Below the pieces are notes generated by a model that was given only the letters and a program-made list of their open reading frames with translations, had not been told where the DNA came from and did not search any database. Source: Pseudomonas protegens (lineage in GTDB: Bacteria > Pseudomonadota > Gammaproteobacteria > Pseudomonadales > Pseudomonadaceae). From it: DNA of 64,000 bases. The position numbers were made by a program, and so were the translations under genes. The DNA lies in NCBI RefSeq assembly GCF_003363755.1, contig NZ_CP031396.1, positions 2,108,001 through 2,172,000 on the forward strand, in the 5' to 3' direction. This document shows positions 1-8,459 of the stretch, in pieces; the stretch's first letter is position 1; every line of letters starts with the position of its first letter.

Positions 1-1
1 C

Positions 2-412
2 GCCGACTGGGCCAACTCGGCCCGGGGCTTCATGTTCGCCATCGGCTGCATCCAGTCACAAAGCTGCCACACCAACAAATGTCCCACCGGTGTCGCCACC
101 CAGGACAACCTGCGCCAGCGTGCCCTGGTGGTGCCGGACAAGGCCCAGCGGGTGTACAGCTTCCACCGCAACACCCTCAAGGCCCTGGCCGAGATGCTGG
201 CCGCCGCCGGCCTGCAGCACCCGTCGCAACTGGAAGCCAAGCACCTGGTGCGACGCATGTCGGCCACCGAGATCAAGCTGTTCTCCCAACTGCATGTGTT
301 CCTCAAGCCCGGCGAATTGCTCACCGGCGAAGTCAACGGCGAGTTCTACTCGCGCATGTGGCAACTGGCCCGGGCCGACAGCTTCGAACCCAATACCCAA
401 GCCGCCGCTTAA
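2..412 (+). CDS. FMN-binding glutamate synthase family protein, C-terminal part
   Basis: This is the 3' end of a gene that begins left of the window; about 136 residues remain. The fragment carries the motif GCIQSQSCHTNKCPTGVATQ, typical of the C-terminal side of the FMN-binding synthase domain in GltB-like proteins, where cysteines bind the iron-sulfur cluster. Known members of this single-domain family resemble the FMN domain of glutamate synthase but often lack the amidotransferase part, so the substrate cannot be assigned here. The tail ends in a low-complexity Ala-rich stretch. The next gene starts 62 bases downstream on the same strand, so co-transcription is possible. Family assignment is firm; function is not. 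Confidence 0.85.
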   Translation, partial: ADWANSARGFMFAIGCIQSQSCHTNKCPTGVATQDNLRQRALVVPDKAQRVYSFHRNTLKALAEMLAAAGLQHPSQLEAKHLVRRMSATEIKLFSQLHVFLKPGELLTGEVNGEFYSRMWQLARADSFEPNTQAAA

Positions 413-474
413 GCACGCCTGTCCAGGCCTCCCCGGCTACCTGGGGAGCCTGGCGACTCACAAGGAAGATTGGA

Positions 475-759
475 ATGCTCAAGGTTATCGCTGAAGACTT
501 CATCAAGCCCGAACACCTGGAAACCGTGCGCCCGTGGTACGCCGAACTGGTGGAAAAAACCCGCCAGGAGCCGCTGTGCATCGCCTACGATCTGTTCGTC
601 GATCAGAAAGACCCCGGGCACTTCATCTTCGTCGAACAGTGGCCGGACCGCGCCGCCCTCGACGCTCATTGCAACACCGAACACTTCACCCGCCTGGTAC
701 CACAGATCAACGCCTTCCAAGCCCGCGAATGCCGCGTACTGCTGATGGACGAATTCTAG
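475..759 (+). CDS. Putative quinol monooxygenase (ABM domain)
   Basis: A 94-residue protein made of one antibiotic-biosynthesis-monooxygenase (ABM) domain, a dimeric ferredoxin-like fold. Family features visible are the early strand with KPEHLETVRPWYAEL, the FVEQW core and a late HCNTEHF segment. Relatives include YgiN-type quinol monooxygenases and heme-degrading enzymes, so the substrate is open. The start at 475 was chosen because an AAGGAAG ribosome site lies just upstream; a longer open frame begins at 79 but runs through the preceding gene. It sits between the glutamate-synthase-like gene and a small cupin, an arrangement suggesting a minor redox or detoxification unit (inference). Confidence 0.8.
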   Translation: MLKVIAEDFIKPEHLETVRPWYAELVEKTRQEPLCIAYDLFVDQKDPGHFIFVEQWPDRAALDAHCNTEHFTRLVPQINAFQARECRVLLMDEF

Positions 760-835
760 AAGCCGACATCCTCCCGATGCTTGACCGGACCACCGAAAGC
801 AGAGCGAACCACCACTGACCTTTCGGAGTTCCACC

Positions 836-1132
836 ATGCCCTTGCTGTCCTTCGAGCAACTGTCCCAGCAACTGCCCGGTCCCTGGCAATCCTCGCTGGT
901 GGGCCAGGTCGGCGCGGCCCGTATCAAGGTCCTGCGCATGGACCAGGCGCCCTACCCGGAAGAAATCCACGACTACAACGAAGGCCTGCTGGTGACCCAG
1001 GGCTGCCTGCGCTTGGGCATTGGCCAGGCCACTGTCGAAGTGCTGGCCGGCCAGATGTACCGGGTGCAAGCCGGCCAGGCCCATAGCGTACTGCCCGGCA
1101 GCCACGGCACCCTGGTGATCATCGACGTCTAG
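836..1132 (+). CDS. Small cupin-domain protein
   Basis: A 98-residue single-domain protein that looks like a minimal cupin barrel. The middle (residues 30-75) has the alternating strands and Gly turns of cupins, with EGLLVTQGCLRLGIG followed by VLAGQMYRVQAGQAHSVLPG. The usual metal-binding histidines of cupin motif 1 are poorly matched: one His is at HDYNEG and one at AHSVLPG, so metal binding is uncertain. It lies 76 bases after the ABM gene on the same strand and is followed by about 270 bases with no gene. No specific function is claimed. Confidence 0.72.
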   Translation: MPLLSFEQLSQQLPGPWQSSLVGQVGAARIKVLRMDQAPYPEEIHDYNEGLLVTQGCLRLGIGQATVEVLAGQMYRVQAGQAHSVLPGSHGTLVIIDV

Positions 1133-1405
1133 CCTCACTCGGCACTCGACAAGGGGTCACAACCCGGACCGGGCCCGACTGTGGACGCCCCCCTTATCAG
1201 GGACATTCACGCCCGCCACAATGCATAAACGCATAATTAAATTGCATTGACGCATACCTCATCTAAGGTTGCTTGCAGACCCGGCCAGCGCACGCCATCG
1301 AGGCTGGCGCCGCGCATCACCCAGCGCCGGGTCCGGCAACTTGCTGTAGCCCAGATGCCACAGCGACACCAGCCGGAGGCTGGTTTTCACTCACGGAGGA
1401 TGAAC

Positions 1406-1996
1406 ATGTTAAGCACGACCTTGACCCCCACCGGCAACCCGCAGGCCCTGCCCCAATGCCTGGCCGGTACGCTGATCGATCCGCAACTGGCTGAAATCGA
1501 CCCACGCGCCGAGGCGGCCCCCCAGGCCGGCGCCCGACTCAATTTCAGCGTGCAGCCGCAAACCCAGAGCAACTGGTGCTGGGCGGCACTGTCGGCATCG
1601 GTCGGCAACTACTACGGCACCGGCTCCTGGACCCAGTGCGGGGTGGCCAATGCCGAATTGGGCCGCAACTCCTGCTGCAGCCAGCCCGGACCGTGCAACG
1701 TCTACGGCTACCTGGACTCGGCCCTCAGAACCACCCGCAGTTATGGCGGGATGCGGGAAAACCGGATGCAGATGCCGGCCATCGAAAACCAGCTCGGCAT
1801 GGGCCGTCCCGTCGGCCTGCGTTGCGCCTGGTATGGCGGCGGCGCGCATTTCCTGACGATCTACGGCACCGACGGCAGCTCCATCCTGGTCGCCGACTCC
1901 ATCTTCGGTTACTCGACCCGTGCCCTTAACAGCTTCCCCGGTTCCTACAACGGCGGCGGCAATTGGACCCACACCTACTTCACCCGGAAAAACTAG
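1406..1996 (+). CDS. Papain-like cysteine protease (C70/AvrRpt2-like fold)
   Basis: A 196-residue protein with the active-site layout of papain-like peptidases. The catalytic Cys is probably C58 in QSNWCWAA with the oxyanion Gln just before it, the His is H148 in GGAHFLTIYG, and the acid is D164 in ADSIF. A cysteine-rich segment (C78, C90, C91, C97) lies between them and may be structural. There is no clear signal peptide; residues 1-45 are a polar, Pro/Ala-rich leader that could be a propeptide. Start 1406 is preferred over 1400 because the GGAGG ribosome site then has normal spacing; the open frame extends to 1247 without a good site. Eight bases downstream begins a gene of unknown function that is probably translated with it. 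C70 effectors and bacteriocin-type C39 peptidases share this fold, so the role (effector, toxin, processing enzyme) is open. Confidence 0.78.
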   Translation: MLSTTLTPTGNPQALPQCLAGTLIDPQLAEIDPRAEAAPQAGARLNFSVQPQTQSNWCWAALSASVGNYYGTGSWTQCGVANAELGRNSCCSQPGPCNVYGYLDSALRTTRSYGGMRENRMQMPAIENQLGMGRPVGLRCAWYGGGAHFLTIYGTDGSSILVADSIFGYSTRALNSFPGSYNGGGNWTHTYFTRKN

Positions 1997-2004
1997 GAGG
2001 CGTC

Positions 2005-2598
2005 ATGCAACTGACTTACCCCAAGGCGCCCACCCACGGCGTCCAGACCTTGCACCCGGCACTGCAGGCAGCCCTGCGCACCCAGGGTTTCGGCGTCAAC
2101 CGCGCCTTTGCCAATGCCGGCACCCTGAGCCTGTCCCAGGCATTTCGCGGCTACGCCCTCGGCCTGGAGGACCTGGCCAACGGCAAGGGCCTGGACCAGG
2201 CCACGACGGGGGACTGGCATTACCTGGTGTTCGCCGGCGGTGTATCCATCGCCGACGCGCAACTGACGGAAGTGGCCGGCAAGGTCGAGTTCGCGGCGCT
2301 CAATCACGGCGTTCTGGCGGCGTCCACCATCAGTGCCCTGAACCTGGCGGAACAGGCACCCCTGCTGCAGGGGAAATCCTGCGAATTGAGGTTGCTGTTC
2401 ATTCCGGCGTTGCAGGTGACGGCGATCTGGCTGCACGCAGCCGATGCCGAAGTGCTGATTCCCATCGACCCCACCCCGGCGAACCTGGCAGCCCACCAGC
2501 TCTATGACGCTGCGACGCTGTTGAGCCTGCTGAGCCCCTTGGCCCAACAAGCCAAGGCGGTTTTCGATGCCGATACCAGCGGCACACTGGGAGGCTGA
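2005..2598 (+). CDS. Hypothetical protein, likely partner of the papain-like protease
   Basis: A 197-residue protein I do not recognise. It has an excellent AGGAGG ribosome site and starts 8 bases after the protease stop, so the two almost certainly share an mRNA; a terminator follows at 2613. There is no signal peptide or membrane segment. The body is moderately hydrophobic and Ala/Leu-rich with alternating strand-like stretches (HYLVFAGGVSIADAQL, LRLLFIPALQVTAIWLHA). Its tight link to a protease makes a substrate, chaperone, inhibitor or immunity-like role plausible, but nothing in the sequence proves one. Confidence 0.7.
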   Translation: MQLTYPKAPTHGVQTLHPALQAALRTQGFGVNRAFANAGTLSLSQAFRGYALGLEDLANGKGLDQATTGDWHYLVFAGGVSIADAQLTEVAGKVEFAALNHGVLAASTISALNLAEQAPLLQGKSCELRLLFIPALQVTAIWLHAADAEVLIPIDPTPANLAAHQLYDAATLLSLLSPLAQQAKAVFDADTSGTLGG

Positions 2599-2612
2599 AC
2601 CGCGACAAAAAA

Positions 2613-2642
2613 AATCCGGCGGCCCTGGCGGGACGCCGGATT
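2613..2642. terminator. Bidirectional intrinsic terminator
   Basis: A perfect 9-bp stem, AATCCGGCG paired with CGCCGGATT, sits between convergent genes. An A-run lies on its left (a T-run for the minus strand) and TTCTTCTGTT on its right. It fits termination of both the protease operon and the permease gene. Confidence 0.8.
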
Positions 2643-2699
2643 CTTCTGTTCAGGCCGTTGGCCCGGGATGCTCAAGGCAAGAGCTTGCCGAGCGAGGGA

Positions 2700-4121
2700 T
2701 CACGACGCCGAACGCACCGCCCCTTGCTGGACATTGGTCGGTTGCAGCTTGAACAGGTAGAACAGCACCGTCAGCAGCACCAGGAACGCCGGGCCGACAT
2801 ACAACGCCACGCGAGTGTCCGGGAAGTAGGCCATCAGCCCCACCACCAGTACCAGGAACGCCAGGGCGAAGTAGGAACTGACCGGGTACAGCCACATGCG
2901 GTATTTCAGCGCAGCCCGTTCGCTCGGGCTCAGGCCCTTGCGGAACTTGAGCTGGGCCAGCAGGATCATCACCCAGGTCCAGATCGCCCCGAAGGTGGCG
3001 ATCGAGGTCACCCAGACGAACACTTTCTCCGGCACCAGATAGTTCATCAGTACCCCCAGCAGCAGGGCGAAGATCGACAGCAGCAGCGCGCGACGCGGCA
3101 CGCCGTTGTTCGAGGTCTTGGCGAAGCCGGCCGGGGCCTGGCCGTTCTGCGCCAGGCTGTAGAGCATGCGCCCGGTGCTGAAGATGCCGCCGTTGCAGGA
3201 CGACAGCGCAGCAGTGATCACCACGAAGTTGATGATGCCGGCGGCGGTCTTGATGCCCAGACGCTCGAAGGTCATCACGAACGGGCTGCCCTGGGTGCCG
3301 ATCTCATTCCACGGGTAGATCGACAGGATCACGAACAGCGCGCCCACGTAGAACAGCAGGATGCGCCAGAACACCGAGCCGATGGCGTTGGGAATGGTCT
3401 TCTGCGGGTTGCGCGCTTCACCGGCGGTGAGGCCGATCATCTCTACGCCCAGGTAGGCGAACATCACCATCTGCAGCGACATCAGCACGCCGGTCACGCC
3501 ATTGGGCATGAAGCCGCCATGGGTCCACAGGTTGGAGATGCCCAGCGCCACGCCGTCGTTGCCGAAGCCGAAGGCAATGATGCCAACGCCGCCGATCACC
3601 ATGGCGATGATGGTGACGATCTTGATCAGGGCGAACCAGAACTCGAACTCACCGAAGGCCTTGACCGCGATCAGGTTGATCGACCCCATGCTCACCAGGG
3701 CCGCCAGGGCCCAGATCCAGCGCGGCACATCGGGGAACCAGATGCCCATGTACACCGCCACCGCCGTGATCTCCGCGACACAGGTCACCAGCCACAGGAA
3801 CCAGTAGTTCCAGCCGGTCAGAAAACCCGCCAACGGACCCAGGTAGTCTTGTGCGTAACGGCTGAAGGAACCGGCGACCGGGTTATGCACCGCCATCTCG
3901 CCGAGGGCGCGCATGATCACCAGGATCGCCAGGCCGCCGATAATGTAGGACAGCATGATGGCCGGACCGGCCATTTCGATGGCCTTGGCCGAGCCCAGGA
4001 ACAGGCCGACGCCGATACAGGCACCCAGGGCCATCAAGCGAATATGCCGTTCGCCCAGTTCGCGTTTCAGCGGGCCGCCCTGAGCGGTCTCGCCGTGGGG
4101 CAGTTGGTTGCCAACTGACAT
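2700..4121 (-). CDS. proY: APC-family amino acid permease, ProY-like
   Basis: A 473-residue inner-membrane permease of the amino acid transporter branch of the APC superfamily, with about 12 hydrophobic segments. The family signature after TM1, ALGACIGVGLFLGSAKAI, is intact, followed by MRALGEMAVHNPVAGSFSRYA and LTAGEARNPQKTIPNAI. From memory it resembles E. coli ProY along its whole length, including SIYPWNEIGTQGSPFV, so proline or a related amino acid is the best guess; histidine and D-amino acids are alternatives. It is monocistronic. An AATAACAA motif lies just upstream of the start, as in mRNAs repressed by Crc/Hfq in Pseudomonas. Confidence 0.85.
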   Translation of the reverse strand: MSVGNQLPHGETAQGGPLKRELGERHIRLMALGACIGVGLFLGSAKAIEMAGPAIMLSYIIGGLAILVIMRALGEMAVHNPVAGSFSRYAQDYLGPLAGFLTGWNYWFLWLVTCVAEITAVAVYMGIWFPDVPRWIWALAALVSMGSINLIAVKAFGEFEFWFALIKIVTIIAMVIGGVGIIAFGFGNDGVALGISNLWTHGGFMPNGVTGVLMSLQMVMFAYLGVEMIGLTAGEARNPQKTIPNAIGSVFWRILLFYVGALFVILSIYPWNEIGTQGSPFVMTFERLGIKTAAGIINFVVITAALSSCNGGIFSTGRMLYSLAQNGQAPAGFAKTSNNGVPRRALLLSIFALLLGVLMNYLVPEKVFVWVTSIATFGAIWTWVMILLAQLKFRKGLSPSERAALKYRMWLYPVSSYFALAFLVLVVGLMAYFPDTRVALYVGPAFLVLLTVLFYLFKLQPTNVQQGAVRSAS

Positions 4122-4612
4122 AGAGATACAACCTCATTTTGTTATTGGATATGAACCACCGAGTCTGCGAAGCCGTGGCGGATAGCCGCAGCTTGCTCAA
4201 CCGTACCGGCCTTGTGGGGCGGCGCGTCTGTAGGACAAGACCTGCCAGATCAGCGGGGTGCGCAGTATAAAAAGCTCCCGACAGGGCTTTTCACTCTATA
4301 AGTAGCTAAATTCAGAGAGAAATCTCGGCAAATACCGCTTTCGCGGAGAAGCATTACCTGCTTTTTGCCCTTAAACCTCACTCGGAAAGGGCCCGGAGTA
4401 TTGCACAGCCCTGGTGCATCGTCATGCCCCTACCTAGGGCGTATTTACCTGGAAGAAGGCTCTATCACAGCCCTTTCCCACCGGTTCCTGATCAGCCCCG
4501 GGGCCGCGGCCCGGTTCCAGGACCCATTGCTTTCACAATTTCTTCTGCCGCGGCTACCACCGACTAAGCTTCAGACAAGTCCGATCAATCTGCGTGAATG
4601 GATCAATCGACT
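4122..4612. other. Intergenic region between permease and PBP-like gene
   Basis: About 490 bases lie between divergent starts. The left side holds the permease leader. Around 4267-4294 there is an imperfect hairpin with arms AAAAGC and GCTTTT, followed by an AT-rich stretch (CTCTATAAGTAGCTAAATT) that could hold promoter elements. No convincing gene is present; an open frame from 4365 on the plus strand runs into the PBP gene out of frame and has no ribosome site. Confidence 0.5.
4139..4146 (-). promoter_or_regulatory. Candidate Crc/Hfq target motif in the permease leader
   Basis: On the minus strand this reads AATAACAA, matching the AANAANAA pattern bound by Hfq/Crc, about 17 bases before the permease start and next to its ribosome site. 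Amino acid uptake genes are a common class of Crc targets; binding here is inferred. Confidence 0.45.
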
Positions 4613-7600
4613 ATGGGCGCTCTGTGGCAGACCGATTCGCGTAAAAACGCAGTGCCAAACCACAGCGAGGACGAAGCGCCTTTACCCAAAAAACCCAGGT
4701 CCCGCCGTTATGCCTGGCGCCTGTTCTGGCTGCTACTGCTGATCACGCTGATCGCCCTGGGTGTCGCCGCCAGCCGGGAAATGCGTACCTCCAAGCTCCA
4801 GGCGCGGGAGTTCAGCAAGCTGGCTCAAGACTTGAGCTATTCCCTGCAACCAGGCCCCAGCGACGCCATACTCTATCCCGGCGCCGGCCCCTTCGACCGG
4901 CGTCTGGGCTATAGCGCCCTGGGCGAGTTCCTGCCGCGTCTGCTCAAGCGCGGCTACCTGATCGACGCTCAGACTCGGTTTTCCCCGGCATTGATGGACT
5001 ACAGCAAAAACGGTTTTTTCGTGCCCTATACCGAGAAAATCCAGGCCGGCCTGTTCATCACCGATTGCCGCGCCGCGCCCCTGTATCAATTCAATTACCC
5101 ACAACAGCTGTATGCCAGCTTCAACCATATTCCGCCCCTGATGGTGCACAGCCTGCTGTTCATCGAGAACCGCGATCTGCTGGACCCCAAGCTGGCCCAG
5201 GCCAACCCGGCGGTGGACTGGCCGCGCTTCGCCAAGGCCGCCTGGTCCCAGGTGGCCAAGCTTCTGCACCTACCCGGGCAGACCGCCGGCGGCAGCACCC
5301 TGGCCACCCAGCTGGAAAAATACCGCCACTCCCCCGATGGCTTGACGGTGTCCGGCGGCGAAAAGATCCGCCAGATGATTTCCGCCAGCGTGCGCGCCTA
5401 TCAGGATGGCCCGCAAACCCTGGAGGCCCGGCGCCGGATCGTCCGCGATTACCTCAACAGCGTGCCGCTGTCGGCAGTTCCGGGGCACGGCGAGGTACAT
5501 GGCATGGCCGAGGGCCTGCGGGTCTGGTACGGCGCCGATTTCGATCAGGTCAACCAGGCCCTGTCCAGCAACGCCACCGATGCCAGGAGCCTGGCCCAGC
5601 GCGGCCTGGCCCTGCGCCAGGTGCTGTCGCTGATGATCGCGCAACGCCGCCCTTCCTATTATCTGGTCAAGAGGCACGCCGAGCTGGCGGACCTCACCGA
5701 CAGCCATATCCGCCTGCTGGCGCAGAACAATGTCATCGATCCCGCCCTGACCGCCGCGGCCCTGGCCAGCAAGGTCAGCTACCGCGACTGGCAGCAGCAG
5801 CCGACGATCCAGCCGATCGAAACAAACAAGGGCATCAGCGTGGCCCGCCGCCGTTTGGCAGCGCTGCTCAACCGCCCCTTGTACGACCTGGACCGCCTTG
5901 ACCTGTCGGCCACCAGCACCTTGCAGAGCGACCTGCAGCGCCAGGCCACCGAGTACCTCAAGCACCTCGCCGACCCGGCTTTCGCCGCGCAGATCGGTGT
6001 GCTCGGCGAGCGCCTGCTGACCCCCACCAGCACCACGCAAGTGCGCTACAGCTTCACCCTGTTCGAACTCACCCCCGACGGCTCGCGGGTGCGGGTGCAG
6101 ACCGACAGCACCGACCAGCCTTTCGACATCAACGAAGGCAGCAAGCTGGAATTGGGCTCCACCGCCAAGCTGCGGGTGCTGACCACCTACCTGCAGATCA
6201 TTGCCGAGTTGCACGACAAGCACGCTGGGAAAACTCCGGCCGAGCTGAAGAAGTTTGTGGTCAACGACCAGGACCGACTGAGCCGCTGGGCCCTCGACTA
6301 CCTGATGCAGAACAGCGACCGCAGCTTGCCGAAGATGCTCGACGCGGCCCTGGACCGCACCTACTCCGCCAGCCCCGGCGAAGCCTTCTTCACCGGCGGC
6401 GGGTTGCATCACTTCAACAACTTCCGCAAAGAGGACAACGGCCGCAGCCCGACCCTGCGCGATGCCCTGCGCGAATCCATCAACCTGCCGTTCATTCGCT
6501 TGATGCGTGACCTGGTGCGCTACAGCACCTACGGCGGCGACAGCAGCAGTGCCGAGTTGCTCAAGGACGACGCCAACCCGCGGCGCCAGGAATACCTGGC
6601 ACGCTTCGCCGACCACGAAGGCACCTCGTTCCTGCTGCGGTTCTGGAAGAAGTACCGCAACAAGGACACCCAGGCACGCCTGGACACCTTTCTCGACGGC
6701 ATGCACCCCACGGCGATCCGCCTGGCTGCCGTGCACCGCTACCTGCTGCCGGACGCCAGCCAGGACAGTTTCAATCGCTTTGTCCGGGCCCATATGAAAA
6801 ACGCCAAGACCGCCGAGAAACTCACCGACGAGCGCCTGGACAAGCTCTATGCCGGCTATGGCCCGGGAGCCTATGACCTGCCGGACCAGGGCTACATCGC
6901 CAAGGTCCATCCCCTGGACCTGTGGCTGCTGGGCTACCTGATGAACAACCCCGACGCGACCTTCAGCCAGATCGTCAAGGCCAGTGAATTCGAACGCCAG
7001 GAGGTCTACAGCTGGCTGTTCAAGAGTCGCCATCGCAGCGCCCGGGACAGTCGCATCCGCACCATGCTGGAAGTCGAAGCGTTCCTGGATATTCACCAGC
7101 GCTGGCAGAGCGTCGGTTACCCGTTCGACCACCTGGTGCCCTCCCTGGCCACCGCCATCGGCAGCTCCGGCGATCGTCCGGCGGCGCTCGCCGAACTGGT
7201 GGGCACCATCCTCAACGACGGCGTGCGCCTGCCGTCCCTGCGTATCGACAGCCTGCACTTTGCCGCCGGCACGCCTTACGAAACCCGCCTGAGCAACGAC
7301 CCTGGCAAGGGCAAGCGCGTGATGCCTTCGGAGGTCGCCACGGCGCTGCGCGGGGCCCTGTCACAGGTGGTGGATGCCGGTACCGCGAAACGGGTATCCG
7401 GCAGTTTCAAACTGGCGGACGGCACGCCACTGGCCATGGGCGGCAAGACCGGTACTGGCGACAACCGCATCGAGGCCACTGGTGCCGGCGGCCGGGTGCT
7501 GAGCTCCAAGTCCATCAACCGCACCGCAACCTTCGTGTTCTACATCGGCGATCACCACTTCGGCACCCTCACAGCCTACGTGCCAGGGGCTTCGGCCCAG

Positions 7601-7738
7601 GGCTTCAAATTCACCTCGGCCTTGCCGGTGCAGGTGCTCAAGGGCATGGCGCCGATTCTCATGCCCTACCTGCAGCCTGGCAGCAGCACCCAGTGCCTGG
7701 GCAGCCTCGCTGCAACGCTGAATCCCTCCGGTTACTAG
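4613..7738 (+). CDS. Large class A penicillin-binding protein-like transglycosylase/transpeptidase
   Basis: A 1041-residue membrane protein with a cytoplasmic, basic N-terminus and one TM helix (about residues 38-58). A GT51 transglycosylase region follows, with catalytic Glu probably E185 in FIENRDLLD and the GGSTLATQLEKYRHSPDG box. The C-terminal region has the penicilloyl-serine motifs: STAK (S516, K519), SIN (S622-N624) and KTGTG (K945). Typical PBP1a/1b proteins are 750-850 residues, so about 200 extra residues lie between the transpeptidase motifs. The GT51 motifs are also divergent: GGSTLATQ in place of GGSTITQQ. This points to a specialised paralogue rather than the housekeeping enzyme. 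Start 4613 (MGALW...) is preferred; ATG 4598 is in frame and cannot be excluded, as neither has a strong ribosome site. Confidence 0.82.
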   Translation: MGALWQTDSRKNAVPNHSEDEAPLPKKPRSRRYAWRLFWLLLLITLIALGVAASREMRTSKLQAREFSKLAQDLSYSLQPGPSDAILYPGAGPFDRRLGYSALGEFLPRLLKRGYLIDAQTRFSPALMDYSKNGFFVPYTEKIQAGLFITDCRAAPLYQFNYPQQLYASFNHIPPLMVHSLLFIENRDLLDPKLAQANPAVDWPRFAKAAWSQVAKLLHLPGQTAGGSTLATQLEKYRHSPDGLTVSGGEKIRQMISASVRAYQDGPQTLEARRRIVRDYLNSVPLSAVPGHGEVHGMAEGLRVWYGADFDQVNQALSSNATDARSLAQRGLALRQVLSLMIAQRRPSYYLVKRHAELADLTDSHIRLLAQNNVIDPALTAAALASKVSYRDWQQQPTIQPIETNKGISVARRRLAALLNRPLYDLDRLDLSATSTLQSDLQRQATEYLKHLADPAFAAQIGVLGERLLTPTSTTQVRYSFTLFELTPDGSRVRVQTDSTDQPFDINEGSKLELGSTAKLRVLTTYLQIIAELHDKHAGKTPAELKKFVVNDQDRLSRWALDYLMQNSDRSLPKMLDAALDRTYSASPGEAFFTGGGLHHFNNFRKEDNGRSPTLRDALRESINLPFIRLMRDLVRYSTYGGDSSSAELLKDDANPRRQEYLARFADHEGTSFLLRFWKKYRNKDTQARLDTFLDGMHPTAIRLAAVHRYLLPDASQDSFNRFVRAHMKNAKTAEKLTDERLDKLYAGYGPGAYDLPDQGYIAKVHPLDLWLLGYLMNNPDATFSQIVKASEFERQEVYSWLFKSRHRSARDSRIRTMLEVEAFLDIHQRWQSVGYPFDHLVPSLATAIGSSGDRPAALAELVGTILNDGVRLPSLRIDSLHFAAGTPYETRLSNDPGKGKRVMPSEVATALRGALSQVVDAGTAKRVSGSFKLADGTPLAMGGKTGTGDNRIEATGAGGRVLSSKSINRTATFVFYIGDHHFGTLTAYVPGASAQGFKFTSALPVQVLKGMAPILMPYLQPGSSTQCLGSLAATLNPSGY

Positions 7739-7740
7739 CC

Positions 7741-7767
7741 GCTCCACGCCACTCCATGGCGTGGAGC
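7741..7767 (+). terminator. Hairpin after the PBP-like gene
   Basis: A perfect 11-bp stem, GCTCCACGCCA with TGGCGTGGAGC, begins two bases after the stop codon. The downstream T-run is weak, so termination efficiency is uncertain. Confidence 0.6.
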
Positions 7768-7840
7768 GCCCGCCCATTGTGATTTTCCATCTCAGACCAA
7801 CGGCAGCTTTGGATGGCGTAGAAGTGCTTGCGCAATCGTT

Positions 7841-7862
7841 AAGATATATCTTAAGTTATATC
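7841..7862. promoter_or_regulatory. Palindromic operator candidate for the PadR regulator
   Basis: AAGATATATCTT is a perfect 12-bp palindrome, followed directly by a second imperfect copy ending in TTATATCT. It lies 25-46 bases upstream of the PadR start, where autorepression would act. Assignment to PadR is inferred from position. Confidence 0.6.
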
Positions 7863-7886
7863 TGAACCGAACAGAAGAAAGAGAAA

Positions 7887-8459
7887 ATGAGAGAGTCCCC
7901 TCACCACCGCGAACAAGGTGACGGCCACGACAGTTTCGAGCGCCGCCCCGCTCGTGAACGCGGCGGCCGCGGCCCCCGGGTGTTTGCCCCCGGCGACTTG
8001 AAGTTGCTGCTGCTGGCGTTGATCGCCGAGCAGCCCTGCCACGGCTACGACCTGATCCGCCAGATCGAAGGCATGTTCGACGGCGCCTACAGCCCGAGCC
8101 CCGGTGTGATCTACCCGACCCTGATCTTTCTGGAAGAAAGCGAAATGATCCAGGGCGACGCCGAAGGCGGGAAAAAGCGCTACAGCGTCACCGACGCCGG
8201 TCGTCTTTCCCTTCAGGAGCAGGCCATTGCCCTGGACGGTGTGCACATGCGCATCGAGGTCAGCAAGCGCTCCCTGCGCGGCCACGACCGCCCTGCAGAA
8301 ATCCATGAGGCGGTGCACAACCTGCGCCACGCCCTGCAAATGCACCATGGGCGCTGGAGCCCGGAAGAAATCCTCCGGGTGCGTGACCTGCTGAACAACA
8401 CCGCCAAGGCCATTGTCGATGGTCCTGTCAGCCACACTGCCCAGGAGAAATCCGAATGA
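7887..8459 (+). CDS. PadR-family transcriptional regulator (YqjI-like)
   Basis: A 190-residue repressor. Residues 1-33 are polar and His/Arg-rich, then a PadR winged helix begins at DLKLLLLALIAEQPCHGYDLI and continues with YSPSPGVIYPTLIFLEE and GGKKRYSVTDAG. It resembles E. coli YqjI, a nickel- and iron-linked repressor of the ferric reductase gene yqjH, but its N-terminal tail has far fewer metal ligands (HH, HRE, GHD). Its stop overlaps the start of the reductase gene by 4 bases (ATGA), so the two are coupled; in E. coli the pair is divergent. A tandem AT-rich palindrome precedes the gene. Control by metal is inferred from the family. Confidence 0.85.
   Translation: MRESPHHREQGDGHDSFERRPARERGGRGPRVFAPGDLKLLLLALIAEQPCHGYDLIRQIEGMFDGAYSPSPGVIYPTLIFLEESEMIQGDAEGGKKRYSVTDAGRLSLQEQAIALDGVHMRIEVSKRSLRGHDRPAEIHEAVHNLRHALQMHHGRWSPEEILRVRDLLNNTAKAIVDGPVSHTAQEKSE

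Noticed and set aside
2658..4118. A 486-codon open frame antisense to the ProY-like permease
   Set aside because: Repetitive His/Gln/Asp-rich translation typical of an antisense frame to hydrophobic membrane segments.
4365..4742. A 125-codon frame upstream of the PBP-like gene
   Set aside because: Runs out of frame into the real gene and has no ribosome site or similarity.
5270..7258. A 662-codon open frame antisense to the PBP-like gene
   Set aside because: No motif, no start signals; the sense frame has full catalytic motifs.
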